Shown here: positions 1-10,513 of the stretch, piece by piece
Layout: each line of letters begins with the position of its first letter
Position numbering within the stretch: the stretch's first letter is position 1
Assembly (NCBI RefSeq): GCF_905171765.1
Contig: NC_053391.1
Span: 186,072,559-186,136,558, forward strand
DNA length: 64,000 nt
From: Bufo bufo
Lineage: Eukaryota; Chordata; Amphibia; Anura; Bufonidae
Direction of reading: 5' to 3'
The notes under the pieces: generated by a model
What the model was told of the DNA's origin: nothing
The model's input: only the letters and a program-made list of their open reading frames with translations
Database searches by the model: none
Translations under genes and position numbers: made by a program

Positions 1-172
1 AGCTTCCTTGCCGGCTGGTCCACCCCCTTTCATGCCATGCCCACTTTTTTAGACCTGGCATGAGCTGGGAAAAGTCGTAGATTGCAGCTCAACTAACTGT
101 TGCACCGAAATCTGTGCATGAAATATGCATACTATAGGCGTATTACAGGTTAATAAGTGACCCCCTATATTG

Positions 173-360
173 TATATTTGTATAGATAGATAGATAAAGC
201 TCGATAGGTAGATAGATTGGTATGAGACAGATAGATATTAGATGAATAGACTAAGACAGATACATAGATAGATTTGAGAAAGATAGATGGATAGAAAGGT
301 AAAAAGATAGATAGATAGGAGATAGATAATGGATAGATGGATAAATAGACAGACACAGAT
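173..360. repeat. GATA/TAGA microsatellite (imperfect)
   Basis: Runs of gatagata and tagataga units with frequent substitutions (gacaga, gatgga). The minus-strand open frame here, rich in Ser, Tyr, Ile and Leu, is only a translation of the repeat. Confidence 0.9.
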
Positions 361-954
361 AGAATAAATTAACTTTGTATTAAAAAATCATTGTTTATTA
401 GTAAATGTAAGTGGCAGACAGATTTAAGTGACTGAATAAATGAAGTAAATCCACTAATTTCATAATATAGATAAGAAGCATCTTCCATAGATACAGAATG
501 ATTTTCGTTGCTGACAAAATGATTGGAGATGGAGTGCCACTTGTTATGTAGGAAAAAACATCAGCCGTTATTCATTGTTACTAGGCTGGAGAAGCATTAC
601 TATGGCAACACGTCTCCATGAAAAAAGAGACGCACAATACATCATTAAATTGCTTTTAAAATCACTTAAAGGCAAAATAAAGGTCAGTGAGTAAGAAAAA
701 AGCTGCCGTCTGATGCAGGGGAGGCTTCATATTGAGCTGCTTCTATTCAAAAAGGAATTGGTGAACTGTAAATATTCTGGTCAATGCAATATAAATGTGT
801 CATGTTAAGTAGAATGATTTTTTTTTAATCAATAATGCTGTTTTTTACAGTATAAAGTAGATGTAATCAAATTACATATTTTTATACACTTGCTGAATTA
901 TTTACAGTAATTACACCATACAGCCCATTTCATCATAATGCTCCTGTATGGCGA
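361..954. other. AT-rich stretch, nothing recognised
   Basis: No open frame with family motifs, no clear inverted repeat and no recognisable transposon end was seen here. Confidence 0.5.
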
Positions 955-1164
955 GGGCAGAATTTATTATAGACAAACATGGATAAAACTAACCCTAAAA
1001 TGTTTTTCAATTCTATAAAAGGTAAAAAGTTTAAACCTGAAAGTGTTGGCCCTTTACAGAGTCATGAGGGAGGAGTTGTAGAGGGCGATGAGGAGAAAGC
1101 GAATCTATTACTGTGTTTTTCACCCTATAAGAAGCACCTAGGTTGTAGAGGAGGAAAATAATCA

Positions 1165-1490
1165 TCTCAGAACCCCAATGTTAATCAGACCCCCAATTAG
1201 ACCTCAGATCAGACCCCCATGTTAATAAGACCCCCATTCAGACACTCATATCAGACCCTCCAATTTAGGACCTCTATTCAGACCTAAAAGACCCCCAATG
1301 TTAAGACCCACAATCAGACTTCAGATGAGACTGGCATGCTAATAAGACCCCTTTTCAGATACTCAGATCGACCCCAAATGTTAAGCCCCCCATTCAGACC
1401 TCAGATCAGTCTAGCATGTTAATAAGACCACTTTTCACACATTCAGATCAGACATTCAATGTTGACACCCCCATTCAGACCTCAGATCAG
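1165..1490. repeat. Degenerate 'cagacccccaatgttaa' minisatellite
   Basis: A purine/pyrimidine-biased run of imperfect units such as cagacccccatgttaataag and cattcagacctcagatcaga, about 30-50 bp per compound unit. The same repeat appears reverse-complemented in the sister element at about 3580-3740, so it belongs to the transposon. Confidence 0.7.
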
Positions 1491-1720
1491 ACAAAAACAA
1501 TAAACTTATCTCTCCTGCTCCAGACCCCACCACCGCTCCACGGAACCAGCTCCTGCTCTTCCAGGCGTGCGCTGTTTTTAAACCCGTTTTGAATATTGGC
1601 ATCACATTTTCTTAGTGTCAATCCTGAGGTCAAAGCGCACCAACGTTCTCAAGCTGTGTGCAGTGACAGCAAAGTGAGTGGCCGAGGAGCAGGAAGTGGT
1701 GAGTACAAAGCCCTGGGAGC

Positions 1721-2413
1721 TGTCACGGGGTTCCGAAGGTGCACTCGGTCCCCCATCGCCCGCAGACCTGTTGCTTAGCTTTGGGAATGAGGATCTGTGT
1801 TTGACCTCATTCCCAGGGCAGCTTTACTAGCTGGGTGGCTCCCTGCTCCTAAGTCTGCCTTGAGCGCCGAGCTGATCACTCGGTGCTCGACTGGTTGGTC
1901 TGTCGGTCATGTGACGCTGGCCACGTCACATGACCCTCACTCCCCACTATAAATACAGGCAGCCTGCTGGCTACAGGTTGCCTGTTAATTTCAAGGTTCC
2001 TGGCTATTTGTTGGACTGCTGAATACTTACCTGATCCTGTTCCTTGACCATCCTTTTGCCTGATCCTCCTGTACTGCGCATCCGTCCTGGTATTGTGACC
2101 TCGGCTCCCACCTGACTACTCTCTTAGGACTCCTCTTGTACTTCTCTGCTCTCCTGGTATTTGACCCCGGCTTCTCCTGACCATTCTTTGCTTAATCCTT
2201 TGTACTTTGTAGCTTTCCTGGTATTGACTCGGTCCGTTCACGTCCTGTTGTTTGTCTGTCTGTCATCCCTGCACTTATTCCAAGTTAGGGATTGCCGTCC
2301 AGTTGTCCCCTGTCATTAGGACTCGCGAGGCAAGTAGGCAGGGCCAGGGGTAAGGGTGGAGCGCAGTGGTCACTTCCCTTCTCCCCTGTGTGTGTGTGTA
2401 CGCGACCGTTACA
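1721..2413 (+). mobile_element. Solo LTR (Gypsy-like), 693 bp, TSD GGAGC
   Basis: Begins TGTCACGGGG and ends CGACCGTTACA, giving short inverted TGT..ACA termini. It is flanked by a perfect 5-bp duplication, GGAGC, at 1716-1720 and 2414-2418. It contains a TATA box (TATAAATA, 1948-1955). No internal retrotransposon sequence follows, so it is a solo LTR left by LTR-LTR recombination. It sits inside the TIR element at 1111-2539. Gypsy is inferred from termini similar to those of the full element at 41127. Confidence 0.85.
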
Positions 2414-3502
2414 GGAGCGCTACATTCACTGCTTCCTAGTCCTCCTGTACTAATGAACACATCAATAATGGAAGCGCTTATTAGTATTTACCCCATAAGA
2501 CACACCCATAAGGGCATCTTATAGGGCGAAAAATACGGGTAAATGTTTTTTTCTCCACTGAATTCCCTGAGGAAAATGATCTGTCAGAGGAAATACAGAG
2601 TGTCAAAATAAACTCCCCAATAAAAGTGGCCTGTCTGACCCAGGAAGAAATGTAGCAGCATCATAAAAAGATTCAAATAGACAAATCACAGGATCCAGAT
2701 GGCATATACCCCCGTTTCCTAAGAGAAATAAGTAATGTCATAGGCAGACCCTAATTTCTGATATTTAAGGACTTTATAATGACAGGGAGCATTCCACAGG
2801 ATTGACACTTAGCAAAAATGACGCCAAAATTTAAAAAGGGGTTAAAACAGAGCCCGGAAACTATAGGCCGGTAAGTGTAACATCTGTCGTAGGCAAAATG
2901 TTTGAAGGTTTTCAAAGATATGCTATACTGGAGTATCTCAATGAAAATAAGTGTATAGCACCGTATCAGCACGGCTTCATGAGGGATCGGTCATGTTAAA
3001 TAAATTTTATCAGTTTCTACAAGCAGGTCAGTTCTAGAGTGGATCGTGGTAAGTCAATGGGTGTCATATATTTTGACTTCTCCAAAGCATTCAATACTGT
3101 ACCACATAAAAAGTCAGTACATAAAATGAGACTGTTTGGACTGGGGTAAAATATATGTATGTAGGTAAATAACTGGCTCAGTGATAGAAAACAGAGGGTG
3201 GTTATTAACGGTACACACTCAGATTGGGTCACTGTCACTAGTGGGGTACCACAGGGGTCAGTATTGGGCCCTATTCTCTTCAATATATTTATTAATGATC
3301 TTGTAGAAGGCTTGCACAGTAAAATATCAATTTTTGCAGATGACGCTAAACTGTGTAAAGTAATTAACACGGAAGAGGACAGTATACTGCCACAGATGGA
3401 TCTGGATAGATTGGAGGCTTGGGCAGAGAAGTGGCAGATGAGGTTGAACACTGACAAATGTAACTTTAGGCACATGGGAAGGAATAATTCAAGTCACCAG
3501 TA

Positions 3503-3836
3503 CCGTATTCTTTTCCCTATAAGACACACTCCCCCCCAAAAAAAAGTGTGCAGAAGAGGCAAGTAGATTTTTTCTGTATGCTCTAAGCATGGGGTTCTGC
3601 TCTGAGGTCTGAATTTGGGGTCTTATTCACATTGGGGCTCTAATCTGAGGTCTGACTGGGGGTCTTATTAACATTGGGGGTCTCTTTGGGGCTCTCAGCT
3701 AAAGTCTAATTAAGATTGGGGGTCTGACTGGTGGTCTGTTATGCTGTCTAATGAAAAATATTTTTTTCTCATTTTTCTCCTCTAAAACCTAGGTGAGTCC
3801 TAAGGGCAGGTACGTCTTTTAGGACGAAAAATATGG
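3503..3836. mobile_element. Second TA-flanked TIR element in the same CR1 copy
   Basis: Ends CCGTATTCTTTTCCCTATAA and GTCTTTTAGGACGAAAAATATGG are inverted repeats. TA is present at 3501-3502 and 3837-3838. The interior carries the 'ggggtctgaatttggggtctta' repeat, which is the reverse complement of the repeat in the element at 1111-2539. Removal re-joins the CR1 frame. Confidence 0.78.
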
Positions 3837-4690
3837 TATATATTACATGGTAAAACACTGGGTAACACTAACATGGAAAAGGACTTAGGAGATTTGGTGG
3901 ACAGCAAACCAAGCTGTAGAAACCAGTGTCAGACAGCTGCTGCTAAGGCCAATAATATGATGGGTTGCATCAAAACAAATGCACATGATGAGAATGTAGT
4001 CCTGCCACTTTACAAATCACTAGTTAGACCACACATGGAGTACTGTGTACAGTTCTGGTCTCCTGTGAACAAGAGAGACATAGCAGAGCTGGAGAGGGTT
4101 CAGAGGAGGGCAAGTAAAGTAATAACTGGAATGGGGGGACTACAGTATCCTTAAAGATTATCAAAATTAGGGTTATTCACTTTACAAAAAAAAGACGACT
4201 AAGGGGAGATCTAATTACTATGTATAAATATATCAGGGGTCAGTACAGAGATCTCTCCCATCATCTATTTATCCACAGGACTGTGACTGTGACAAGGGGA
4301 CTCTGCATCTGGAGGAAAGAAGGTTTCTACACAAACATAGAAGAGGATTCTTTACGGTAAGAGCAATGAGACTATGGAACTCTCTGCCTGAGGAGGTGGT
4401 GATGGTGAGTTCACTAAAAGAGTTCAAGGGTGGTCTGGGACTCTGGGTGTATTTCTGGAGTGTAATATTACAGGATATAGTTACTAGAATTCTGGAGAAG
4501 GGTCGTTGATCCCGGCAGATTGCTTGTTTGGAGTTAGGGGAGGAATTTTTTCCCCTAAAACTAGGAAAATCGGTTTCTAACTCATGGGGTTTTTTGCCTT
4601 CCTCTGGATCAACTTGTCGGATAACAGGCTGAACTGGATGGACAGATGTCTTTTTTCAGCCATACAAACTATGTTACTATGTAAGGCATG

Positions 4691-5062
4691 TGCCTAGGGC
4701 AGCCACGTTCTAGGAGGTTGCACAAACATTTTCCCCAGTTTCCAGTTTTGTTTTTTTGTTTTTTATTTCTGTTTTTCACAAAAGAAAGCACTGGAAAAAG
4801 CTTGATTTCACATTATTGGATTCCAATCATGTCCTCTAATATACAGCTCCTGCACTGAGCCAACATACTGCTGTGTGCATAAGCCCTTAAAGGGCATCTC
4901 CAAAAATGATGCCAGCTGCATCTCACACCAGAAGTGACAGCAGGAGAGGTGGTAGGTAGAGCAGTCTGGTTGCCTAGGCATGTATCTGATGCTGTGAGTT
5001 GCCCAACTGTTCTGGTTGCAGACAGCATCATAATGGGAGGTACCCTCTACTATTAAGTAGCC
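4691..5062. other. No gene seen
   Basis: Short interval between the CR1 tail and the hAT-type element. Nothing recognised. Confidence 0.5.
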
Positions 5063-5169
5063 CAGGGATCAGCAACCTCTGCCACTCCATCTGTTGTTCT
5101 TGTAACTCAAATAGAAGGAAAAGGAGAATTTCTGGGAGTTGTAGTTTCCGAACAGATTGCTGATCCCTG
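5063..5169. mobile_element. Small hAT-type MITE (CAGGGATCAGCAACCT family)
   Basis: The ends CAGGGATCAGCAACCT and AGATTGCTGATCCCTG are inverted repeats, and the interior holds the family signature 'gggagttgtagttt'. Same family as 20984-21130 and 24503-24660. The flanks are only loosely similar, so the 8-bp duplication seen at the other copies has decayed here. Confidence 0.75.
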
Positions 5170-5321
5170 TGATTAGCCAATTCTACATAGAAATTTGACT
5201 TGGCACTTCTGCACTACTACTTAAAGGGTCTAAAGCATTGTAAAAAGATTAAAATGTTATTGGAAATGTTCCATAGTCTCATCTCCCAGGCGCTTCCAGA
5301 TGTTCAAAATTTCAGCATGTA

Positions 5322-6289
5322 CAGTACAGACCAAAAGTTTGGACACACCTTCTCATTCAAAGAGTTTTCTTTATTTTCATGACTATGAAAAGTGTAGATT
5401 CACACTGAAGGCATCAAAACTATGAATTAACACATGTGGAATTATATACATAACAAACAAGTGTGAAACAACTGAAAATATGTCATATTCTAGGTTCTTC
5501 AAAGTAGCCACCTTTTGCTTTGATTACTGCTTTGCACACTCTTGGCATTCTCTTGATGAGCTTCAAGAGGTAGTCCCCTGAAATGGTTTTCACTTCACAG
5601 GTGTGCCCTGTCAGGTTTAATAAGTGGGATTTCTTGCCTTATAAATGGGGTTGGGACCATCAGTTGCGTTGAGGAGAAGTCAGGTGGATACACAGCTGAT
5701 AGTCCTACTGAATAGACTGTTAGAATTTGTATTATGGCAAGAAAAAAGCAGCTAAGTAAAGAAAAACGAGTGGCCATCATTACTTTAAGAAATGAAGGTC
5801 AGTCAGTCAGCCGAAAAATTTGGAAAACTTTGAAAGTAAGGGCTATTTGACCATGAAGGAGAGTGATGGGGTGCTGCGCCAGATGACCTGGCCTCCACAG
5901 TCACCGGACCTGAACCCAATCGAGATGGTTTGGGGTGAGCTGGACCGCAGAGTGAAGGCAAAACGGCCAACAAGTGCTAAGCATCTCTGGGAACTCCTTC
6001 AAGACTGTTGGAAGACCATTTCAGGGGACTACCTCTTGAAGCTCATCAAGAGAATGCCAAGATTGTGCAAAGCAGTAATCAAAGCAAAAGGAGTAATCAA
6101 AACTTACTGCAAAGCAGTAATCAAAACTTTGAAGAACGTAGAATATGACATATTTTCAGTTGTTTCACACTTGTTTTTATGTATATAATTCCACATGTGT
6201 TAATTCATAGTTTTGATGCCTTCATAGTCATGAAAATAAAGAAAACTCTTTGAATGAGAAGGTGTGTCCAAAATTTTTGGTCTGTACTG
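5322..6289 (+). mobile_element. Tc1-like DNA transposon, internally deleted, long terminal inverted repeats
   Basis: The left end CAGTACAGACCAAAAGTTTG and the right end ATTTTTGGTCTGTACTG form inverted repeats inside a TA duplication (5320-5321 and 6290-6291). The inverted repeats extend about 270 bp: the left arm also contains, in reverse, the coding end of the transposase (agcttcaagaggtagtcccc matches ggggactacctcttgaagct at 6027-6046). The middle of the transposase gene is missing. Confidence 0.9.
5734..6090 (+). pseudogene. Tc1-family transposase remnant (N-terminal start and C-terminal catalytic end)
   Basis: An ATG at 5734 opens MARKKQLSKEKRVAIITL, a typical start of the Tc1 helix-turn-helix domain. 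The frame then breaks near 5818 and joins directly to the C-terminal part of the catalytic domain, with the [11 protein letters not shown] motif that carries the third catalytic acidic residue. It continues WGELDRRVKAK and ends with LIKRMPRLCKAVIKAKG. Roughly the central two thirds of a usual protein of about 340 residues is deleted, including the first two catalytic Asp residues, so it is inactive. A short local duplication (aaagcagtaatcaaa twice, 6067-6129) follows the coding end. Confidence 0.88.
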
Positions 6290-7274
6290 TAAATATGCAC
6301 AACATAAAGACTAACTCTGTCCTTCAGATATCCTATTGAATGGGATAAGTGAAACACTCAGGGGGTCATTTATCAAACTGGTTTAAAGTAGAACAGGCTT
6401 AGTTGCCCATAGCAATGTCACAGCTGAGGATGGGGAAAACCCTCAAGCCGTGCGATGCCTGAAGATGTTAGTGGCTGCTCGGCCAGGACGACAGAAATAG
6501 GGAGCAGGTCACCTCCTAGAGCTTCCCTAATCTGACCCTGACTCCTAGCTGCATGAGCCGACCTTGAAGGTAGGAGGGCTCATGCTCAGGAACCTCAGAT
6601 CCCTACTGACCCTCCGCCGATCCCTGAGCTAGGAGCTGGGTAGACAGCCCGTTCCTCCTGGACACGGAGGAACAGGAGTCTCACTGGCCAAGCTGCAAGG
6701 AAACAGGATACAAAAACAGACCTATGGATATGGCAGGTGAACTACATAAGTTCCACCTACCTGCCACAGCCTTGCTGACTGGATCCCTGTGCTGACATGC
6801 TGACGTCCACACAATACTTAAAATGATACAGCCAACACACATACAGACAGGAACCCAGATCCATAGCTGCATTAAATAACAAAAGGAAAGCCACATCAAC
6901 TTAACATCACATAAAAACATTTGCTATGACCACAAGGGTGGCCCTCACTGGCAGATGGTATTAGGTAGGAGGATGACTCCAGCAGACAATGGCTGAAGTA
7001 CCCCTCTGACTACTGCTCTCAGCAGAGGCAATATAGGCCCAAGTAGCCACAGACACACCCAGTGCTCACATACTAGGAAGGGAATTAACCCTTCTCACAC
7101 CAGGGAAGGGAAGACAGCCACTTAAAGGGATCAAAGGTAAATGGGCGGCACTGTGCTTCGGTGGGGGTCCAGGTGCACGGTCAATAGGTTGATTCCCCAG
7201 GTACTTGTAGTAAGAAGACCAGCACTCCGTAATTCCAATAGTGAAAAGGATATTCTTTATTCGTCACCCATATG

Positions 7275-7312
7275 TGACGCGCGTTTCGACACTAATCTGT
7301 GTCTTTGTCAAA
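7275..7312 (-). ncRNA. Hammerhead-ribozyme-like motif, degenerate
   Basis: On the minus strand, TTGACAA precedes a helix GACAC-agatta-GTGTC, then GAAA, then ACGCGCGTC. This is hammerhead order (core, stem II, GAAA, short palindromic stem III, GUC). Two invariant core positions are changed (C3 to T, G8 to A), so self-cleavage is unlikely. Penelope-like terminal repeats are known to carry hammerheads, which supports this as a relic. Confidence 0.45.
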
Positions 7313-7349
7313 GTACAGGTGATAACAGCTCAATTCCACATATGTAAAA

Positions 7350-8400
7350 CACCACTTAAATACAATTCAAATAGCCCGCCTCCCAGTCACGTAAGTCATC
7401 ACATGACCGGGACCGGACCAAACCGCGCCCAGCCATGTGACAAGTCACGCGACCATAACATCACGTTGCTACACAACCTGTCCAAATCAAGTTGAATCTT
7501 CTGGAATTGGAACACGGTAGATCATGCATCTGAATCCATAAACCATTGGACATCTGAGCAATCCATAATAGATTATATATTAGACTAAACATTTTTCGTA
7601 ATATATCATTCAGATGCACTGAAAACATACCGTCTCCTAGTTATGCAAGCAGTCACGTGATTCGGGAAGAATCCCGGTCACCTGACTAGTCACATGATCA
7701 TGACGTCACATTGCTAAGCAACTAGTCCAAACAAGGTTGGATCTAACTGAGGACAGATTGTGATGCAATACATATTGAGATCTGTGCTATATATCTACTT
7801 CTGAATCATGCGTGATCTATCACCGGACCCGGAATACACATCTGGTAAACATTTATACATATATACAAAGCACCATTATAGTACCACTTCAATACAATTC
7901 AAATGGCCCATATCCCAGTCACGTAAGTCATCACATGACCGGGACCGGATTAAACCGCCCCCAGCCATGTCACAAGTCACGCGACCGTATCATTACATTG
8001 CTACGTAACCAGTCCAAACCAAGTTGAATCATCTAGAATTGGAGCACGGTAAATCTTGCATCTGAGTCCATGAACCATTAGATATCTGAGCAATCCATAT
8101 TATATTATACATCAGACTAAACATTTTTCGTGATATATCATTCAGATGCATTGAGGTCATACCGTCTCCTGAACATGCAAGCGGTCACGTGATTCGGGAA
8201 GAATCCCGGTCACATGGCCAGTCACATGATCATGACGTCATATTGCTACGCAACTCGTCCAAACAAAGTTGGATCTATCAATGGACAGGTTACGGTGCAA
8301 TATATACTGGGATCCATACTGTGTTTCGACTTCTGAGTCATGCGTGATCTGTCACGAGACCAAGGACAAACATCTGGTAAACATTTATACAAAATAATAC
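7350..8400 (-). repeat. Two tandem copies of a ~532-bp unit in the Penelope-like 3' region
   Basis: Matching landmarks are offset by 532 bp: tcccagtcacgtaagtcatc at 7381 and 7913, cagatgca at 7611 and 8143, and tcacgtgattcgggaagaat at about 7653 and 8185. Each unit also holds a diverged internal repeat around cagtcacgt. Tandem terminal repeats (PLTRs) are known for Penelope-like elements, so this probably represents them. Confidence 0.82.
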
Positions 8401-8428
8401 TTAGTGATCATACGTTCTATATATTGAA

Positions 8429-9501
8429 TCAAGTAAAGCTACTTAATGAGTATTCCTTATTGAGGCCTTTAGGAGCAAGCGTCTCAAGCCGGTGGATCCA
8501 ATATGCTTCACGTTGGTGGAGCATCTGGATCCGATTTCCTCCACGCCGAGGCAGGGTCACTTCCTCTATAATTTGAAAACGCAGTTGTGAGATGCGATGA
8601 TTTTTTTCTTTGAAATGTTGAGGGATAGGTAACAGAATGTTCTCCTTCCTAATCGTGGACTTATGTTTCCCTACCCGGTCTTTTATGCGCATTGTTGTCT
8701 CTCCAACATAGCACAACCCACAGGGACATTTAAGTAAATAAATGACGAAACTACTGTCACATGTAAAATGACCCCGAATGGGAATTTGTTGTCCTGTATG
8801 TGGGTGTGAGATGTTGGAGCCTTTGATGACATTTGAACAGTGGACACAATTAAGGCAGGGAAATGTTCCCTTTTTGACGGTAGAGAGAGTGAGCTGTCGC
8901 TGATGTGTCCTGTCACTTCCTATATCCGCACGGATGATCGTGTCCCTAATATTTTTATTACGCTTATAGCACATCATGGGATATTCCCTAAATTCCTGAA
9001 TTGTGGGATATGATTTCTGCAGAATGCCCCAGTGTTTGTTAATGACAGCTTTAACACAGTCCATCCAGGGATGGTATTTTACAATCAGTGGTATTCTCTG
9101 TCCTTTGTCTTTTTTCTTTTGTGGTTCTACGGAACTTTCTATTCTGTTTCGTTGTTCATGTAATAAATGAGGAGGATAGCCTCTATCCATGAATTTCTGG
9201 GTCATTTCCTGCATCCTAAGATCACGTGTGTCCTGATCCATTACAATAGTAGCCACCCTTTTAAACGGTGAATACGGCAGTGATTTTTTTTACAGTTGAG
9301 GGGTGATTGCTATGGAATAATAACAGACTATTTCTATCCGTTTCTTTGACATACAAGTCAGTGGTAATCCTGTTGTTAATTCCTCTAATCACCCATGTGT
9401 CAAGAAAGGAAACACGTTGTAGATCTTGGTGCAGGGTGAATTTTAATTCAGGTCTTATATTATTAATATAGTCCATAAAGGACATAAGGGTCTCAATGCT
9501 G
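8429..9501 (-). pseudogene. Penelope-like RT C-terminus plus GIY-YIG endonuclease, frameshifted
   Basis: Penelope-like ORFs fuse a telomerase-related reverse transcriptase to a GIY-YIG nuclease that nicks the target. The upstream piece (9501 down to about 9263) shows the post-palm region: PELKFTLHQD, FLDTWV, TDLYVKETDRN. It then shifts frame at a run of eight T (plus strand, about 9286-9293) that has one base more than the frame allows. The downstream piece is 275 residues from 9256 to 8429. It has a Cys/His cluster (C134, C137, C140 and HFTC at 163-166), the GIY-YIG core (VIYLLKC..LCYVGET, 171-187), the following RIKDRVGKH block with its Arg residues, and a Glu in REAYWI near residue 250, the probable metal ligand. 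The catalytic domain therefore looks intact but is separated from most of the RT, which is missing. Confidence 0.87.
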
Positions 9502-9926
9502 CACTTAAAGGGGACGTGCACCCATAAATAAACCTCGTGCACAAACAACAATCACACATACAAAACCTCGTGCACACATACAAACACACCAAGTCAGGTG
9601 CAACCGCATGCACTTGACAGCAAGCTGCCTAGCAACCGCTCAGGCCGCTATACTGCCAAAACAACATAAGAACATGTTGCCAACGGCAACCATAAGTGAG
9701 GCAACATACAAGCGGCCCTCACCTGTGGTTGAAACAACCACACGAGACCGCAGGCAATAGCCTGCGGTTTAGGAGTCACGACCATGACCATGGTCGTGAC
9801 AAGCAACCAATCAGATTCATCCTTTAATTTTCCAAAGCAGCTGTCCAAAATGAAAGGTGAAATATGATTGGTTGCTAAGGGCAACTAAGCCAGTTCTACT
9901 TTAAACCAGTTTGATAAATGACCCCC

Positions 9927-10513
9927 TTAGTTCCTTCTGTGGTGGCGATGCAGGGAAACTCAACATTTACTATTAGGTTTCTCACAGATAGCAGATGATC
10001 ACCAATACACCCAGCAGGGGTCACTTTGTACATTTTCCTGGATTTCAGGAAACTAGATGTCCTATACCTGGACTAGTGATTGTTCAAAGCTTGGTGCTCC
10101 TTTAAGTATCATACAATTGTGACTGTAGGGTTACATTTTCTGTACTATACTTTCCTTATGAATCAAACTTTAATATACTACAAAAAATAGGCACTTTTCT
10201 TCTAACAAGATCTATCATTTATTTCTGTAGACAAAGTTATTCTGAATGAAACCCACATTCTACACAGATATAATAAATGATAACTGTTGGGGAAGACCAT
10301 TCAGTTGGACTTTCCCACAGAAATGCCAAAATGACATTACCAGAAGTTGATCTCCATTTAATAAGAATGATGATTAGGTTTCTAAGTATAATGAAATGAC
10401 AACAAACTGATATTAGGCAAAATTGACTAAATGTCAGATTAAACTAGACCACACTAGATTAAATAGCGGCCAGTAAAAACATAACGGACAATACTTCGTA
10501 GTTAAGGATTTGG
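9927..10513. other. No gene seen
   Basis: AT-rich sequence without recognisable coding motifs or transposon ends. Confidence 0.5.

Larger units (their letters stand above)
1111..2539. mobile_element. TIR element with TA target duplication, inserted in CR1 and enlarged by a solo LTR
   Basis: The left end CTGTGTTTTTCACCCTATAA and the right end TTATAGGGCGAAAAATACGG are imperfect inverted repeats. TA sits at 1109-1110 and 2540-2541. Joining the LINE across one TA keeps its reading frame. A second member of the family lies at 3503-3836 in the opposite orientation. There is no coding capacity. A TA duplication fits the Tc1/mariner group, but the family is not named here. Confidence 0.75.
979..4370 (+). 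pseudogene. CR1 ORF2 remnant (reverse transcriptase and C-terminal domain), in three pieces
   Basis: Piece 1 (979-1110) encodes the linker before the RT (NPKMFFNSIKGKK, VGPL, EEKANLL). Piece 2 (2542-3500) resumes directly with the expected NVFFS-type residues and carries the RT core: YRPVS-like and VVGKMFE block, FDFSKAFNTVPH (one catalytic Asp), [10 protein letters not shown], and FADDAKL (the paired catalytic Asp). Piece 3 (about 3839-4370) holds MEKDLGDLVDSK, LVRPHMEYCVQFWSP, ERVQRRASK and the following GLFTLQKKRRLRGD block. Several stops and frameshifts lie within piece 2 (before 3198) and after 4154, so no functional protein could be made. The N-terminal endonuclease is missing. Confidence 0.87.
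955..4690 (+). mobile_element. CR1-clade LINE, 5'-truncated and interrupted twice
   Basis: A non-LTR retrotransposon reading on the plus strand. Coding similarity starts near 960 in the linker between endonuclease and reverse transcriptase. It runs through the RT ([10 protein letters not shown] and FADDAKL motifs) and the C-terminal region (KSLVRPHMEYCVQFWSP, LERVQRRASKVI). It ends in a 3' UTR whose last bases resemble the CR1 tail seen in frogs (catacaaactatgttactatg near 4662-4682). Removing the insertions at 1111-2539 and 3503-3836, with one TA copy each, brings the flanking LINE reading frames back together. The element is dead, with many stops and frameshifts. The family call rests on motif recognition, not a search. 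Confidence 0.88.
7130..9501 (-). mobile_element. Penelope-like retroelement (GIY-YIG type), 5'-truncated, 11-bp TSD
   Basis: On the minus strand the element begins abruptly at 9501 in the C-terminal RT region, continues through a GIY-YIG endonuclease and ends in a repeat-rich 3' region with AATAAAG (reverse complement of ctttatt near 7254-7260). A perfect 11-bp direct repeat, CACTTAAAGGG, lies at 7119-7129 and 9502-9512. The coding motifs and the variable-length duplication fit Penelope-like elements of the Neptune/Penelope group. Confidence 0.86.
6416..9801. mobile_element. Solo LTR-like element (about 1.0 kb), split by a Penelope-like insertion, TSD AGCAA
   Basis: It starts TGTCACAGCTGAGG and ends CATGGTCGTGACA, with a perfect 5-bp AGCAA duplication at 6411-6415 and 9802-9806. 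Without the Penelope-like insertion the element is 6416-7129 plus 9513-9801, about 1.0 kb. No gag/pol sequence is present and no second LTR copy is seen, so a solo LTR is the simplest reading. Near its right end are two strong hairpins: CCGCAGGC-aata-GCCTGCGG at about 9750-9769, and a 12-bp-arm palindrome built from GTCACGACCATG at about 9775-9800. A non-LTR origin is not excluded. Confidence 0.65.
6361..9926. mobile_element. MITE with GGGGGTCATTTATCAA ends, split by a nested LTR/Penelope insertion
   Basis: The left end (6361-6415) GGGGGTCATTTATCAAACTG and the right end (9807-9926) CAGTTTGATAAATGACCCCC are inverted repeats of one short element of about 175 bp. It has been opened by a 3386-bp insertion flanked by AGCAA. 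The intact relative at 54430-54605 shows the same internal order (cttagttgcc..agcaaccaatcag). Confidence 0.82.

Noticed and set aside
173..360. 63-residue minus-strand open frame rich in Ser/Tyr/Ile/Leu
   Set aside because: It is a translation of a GATA microsatellite.
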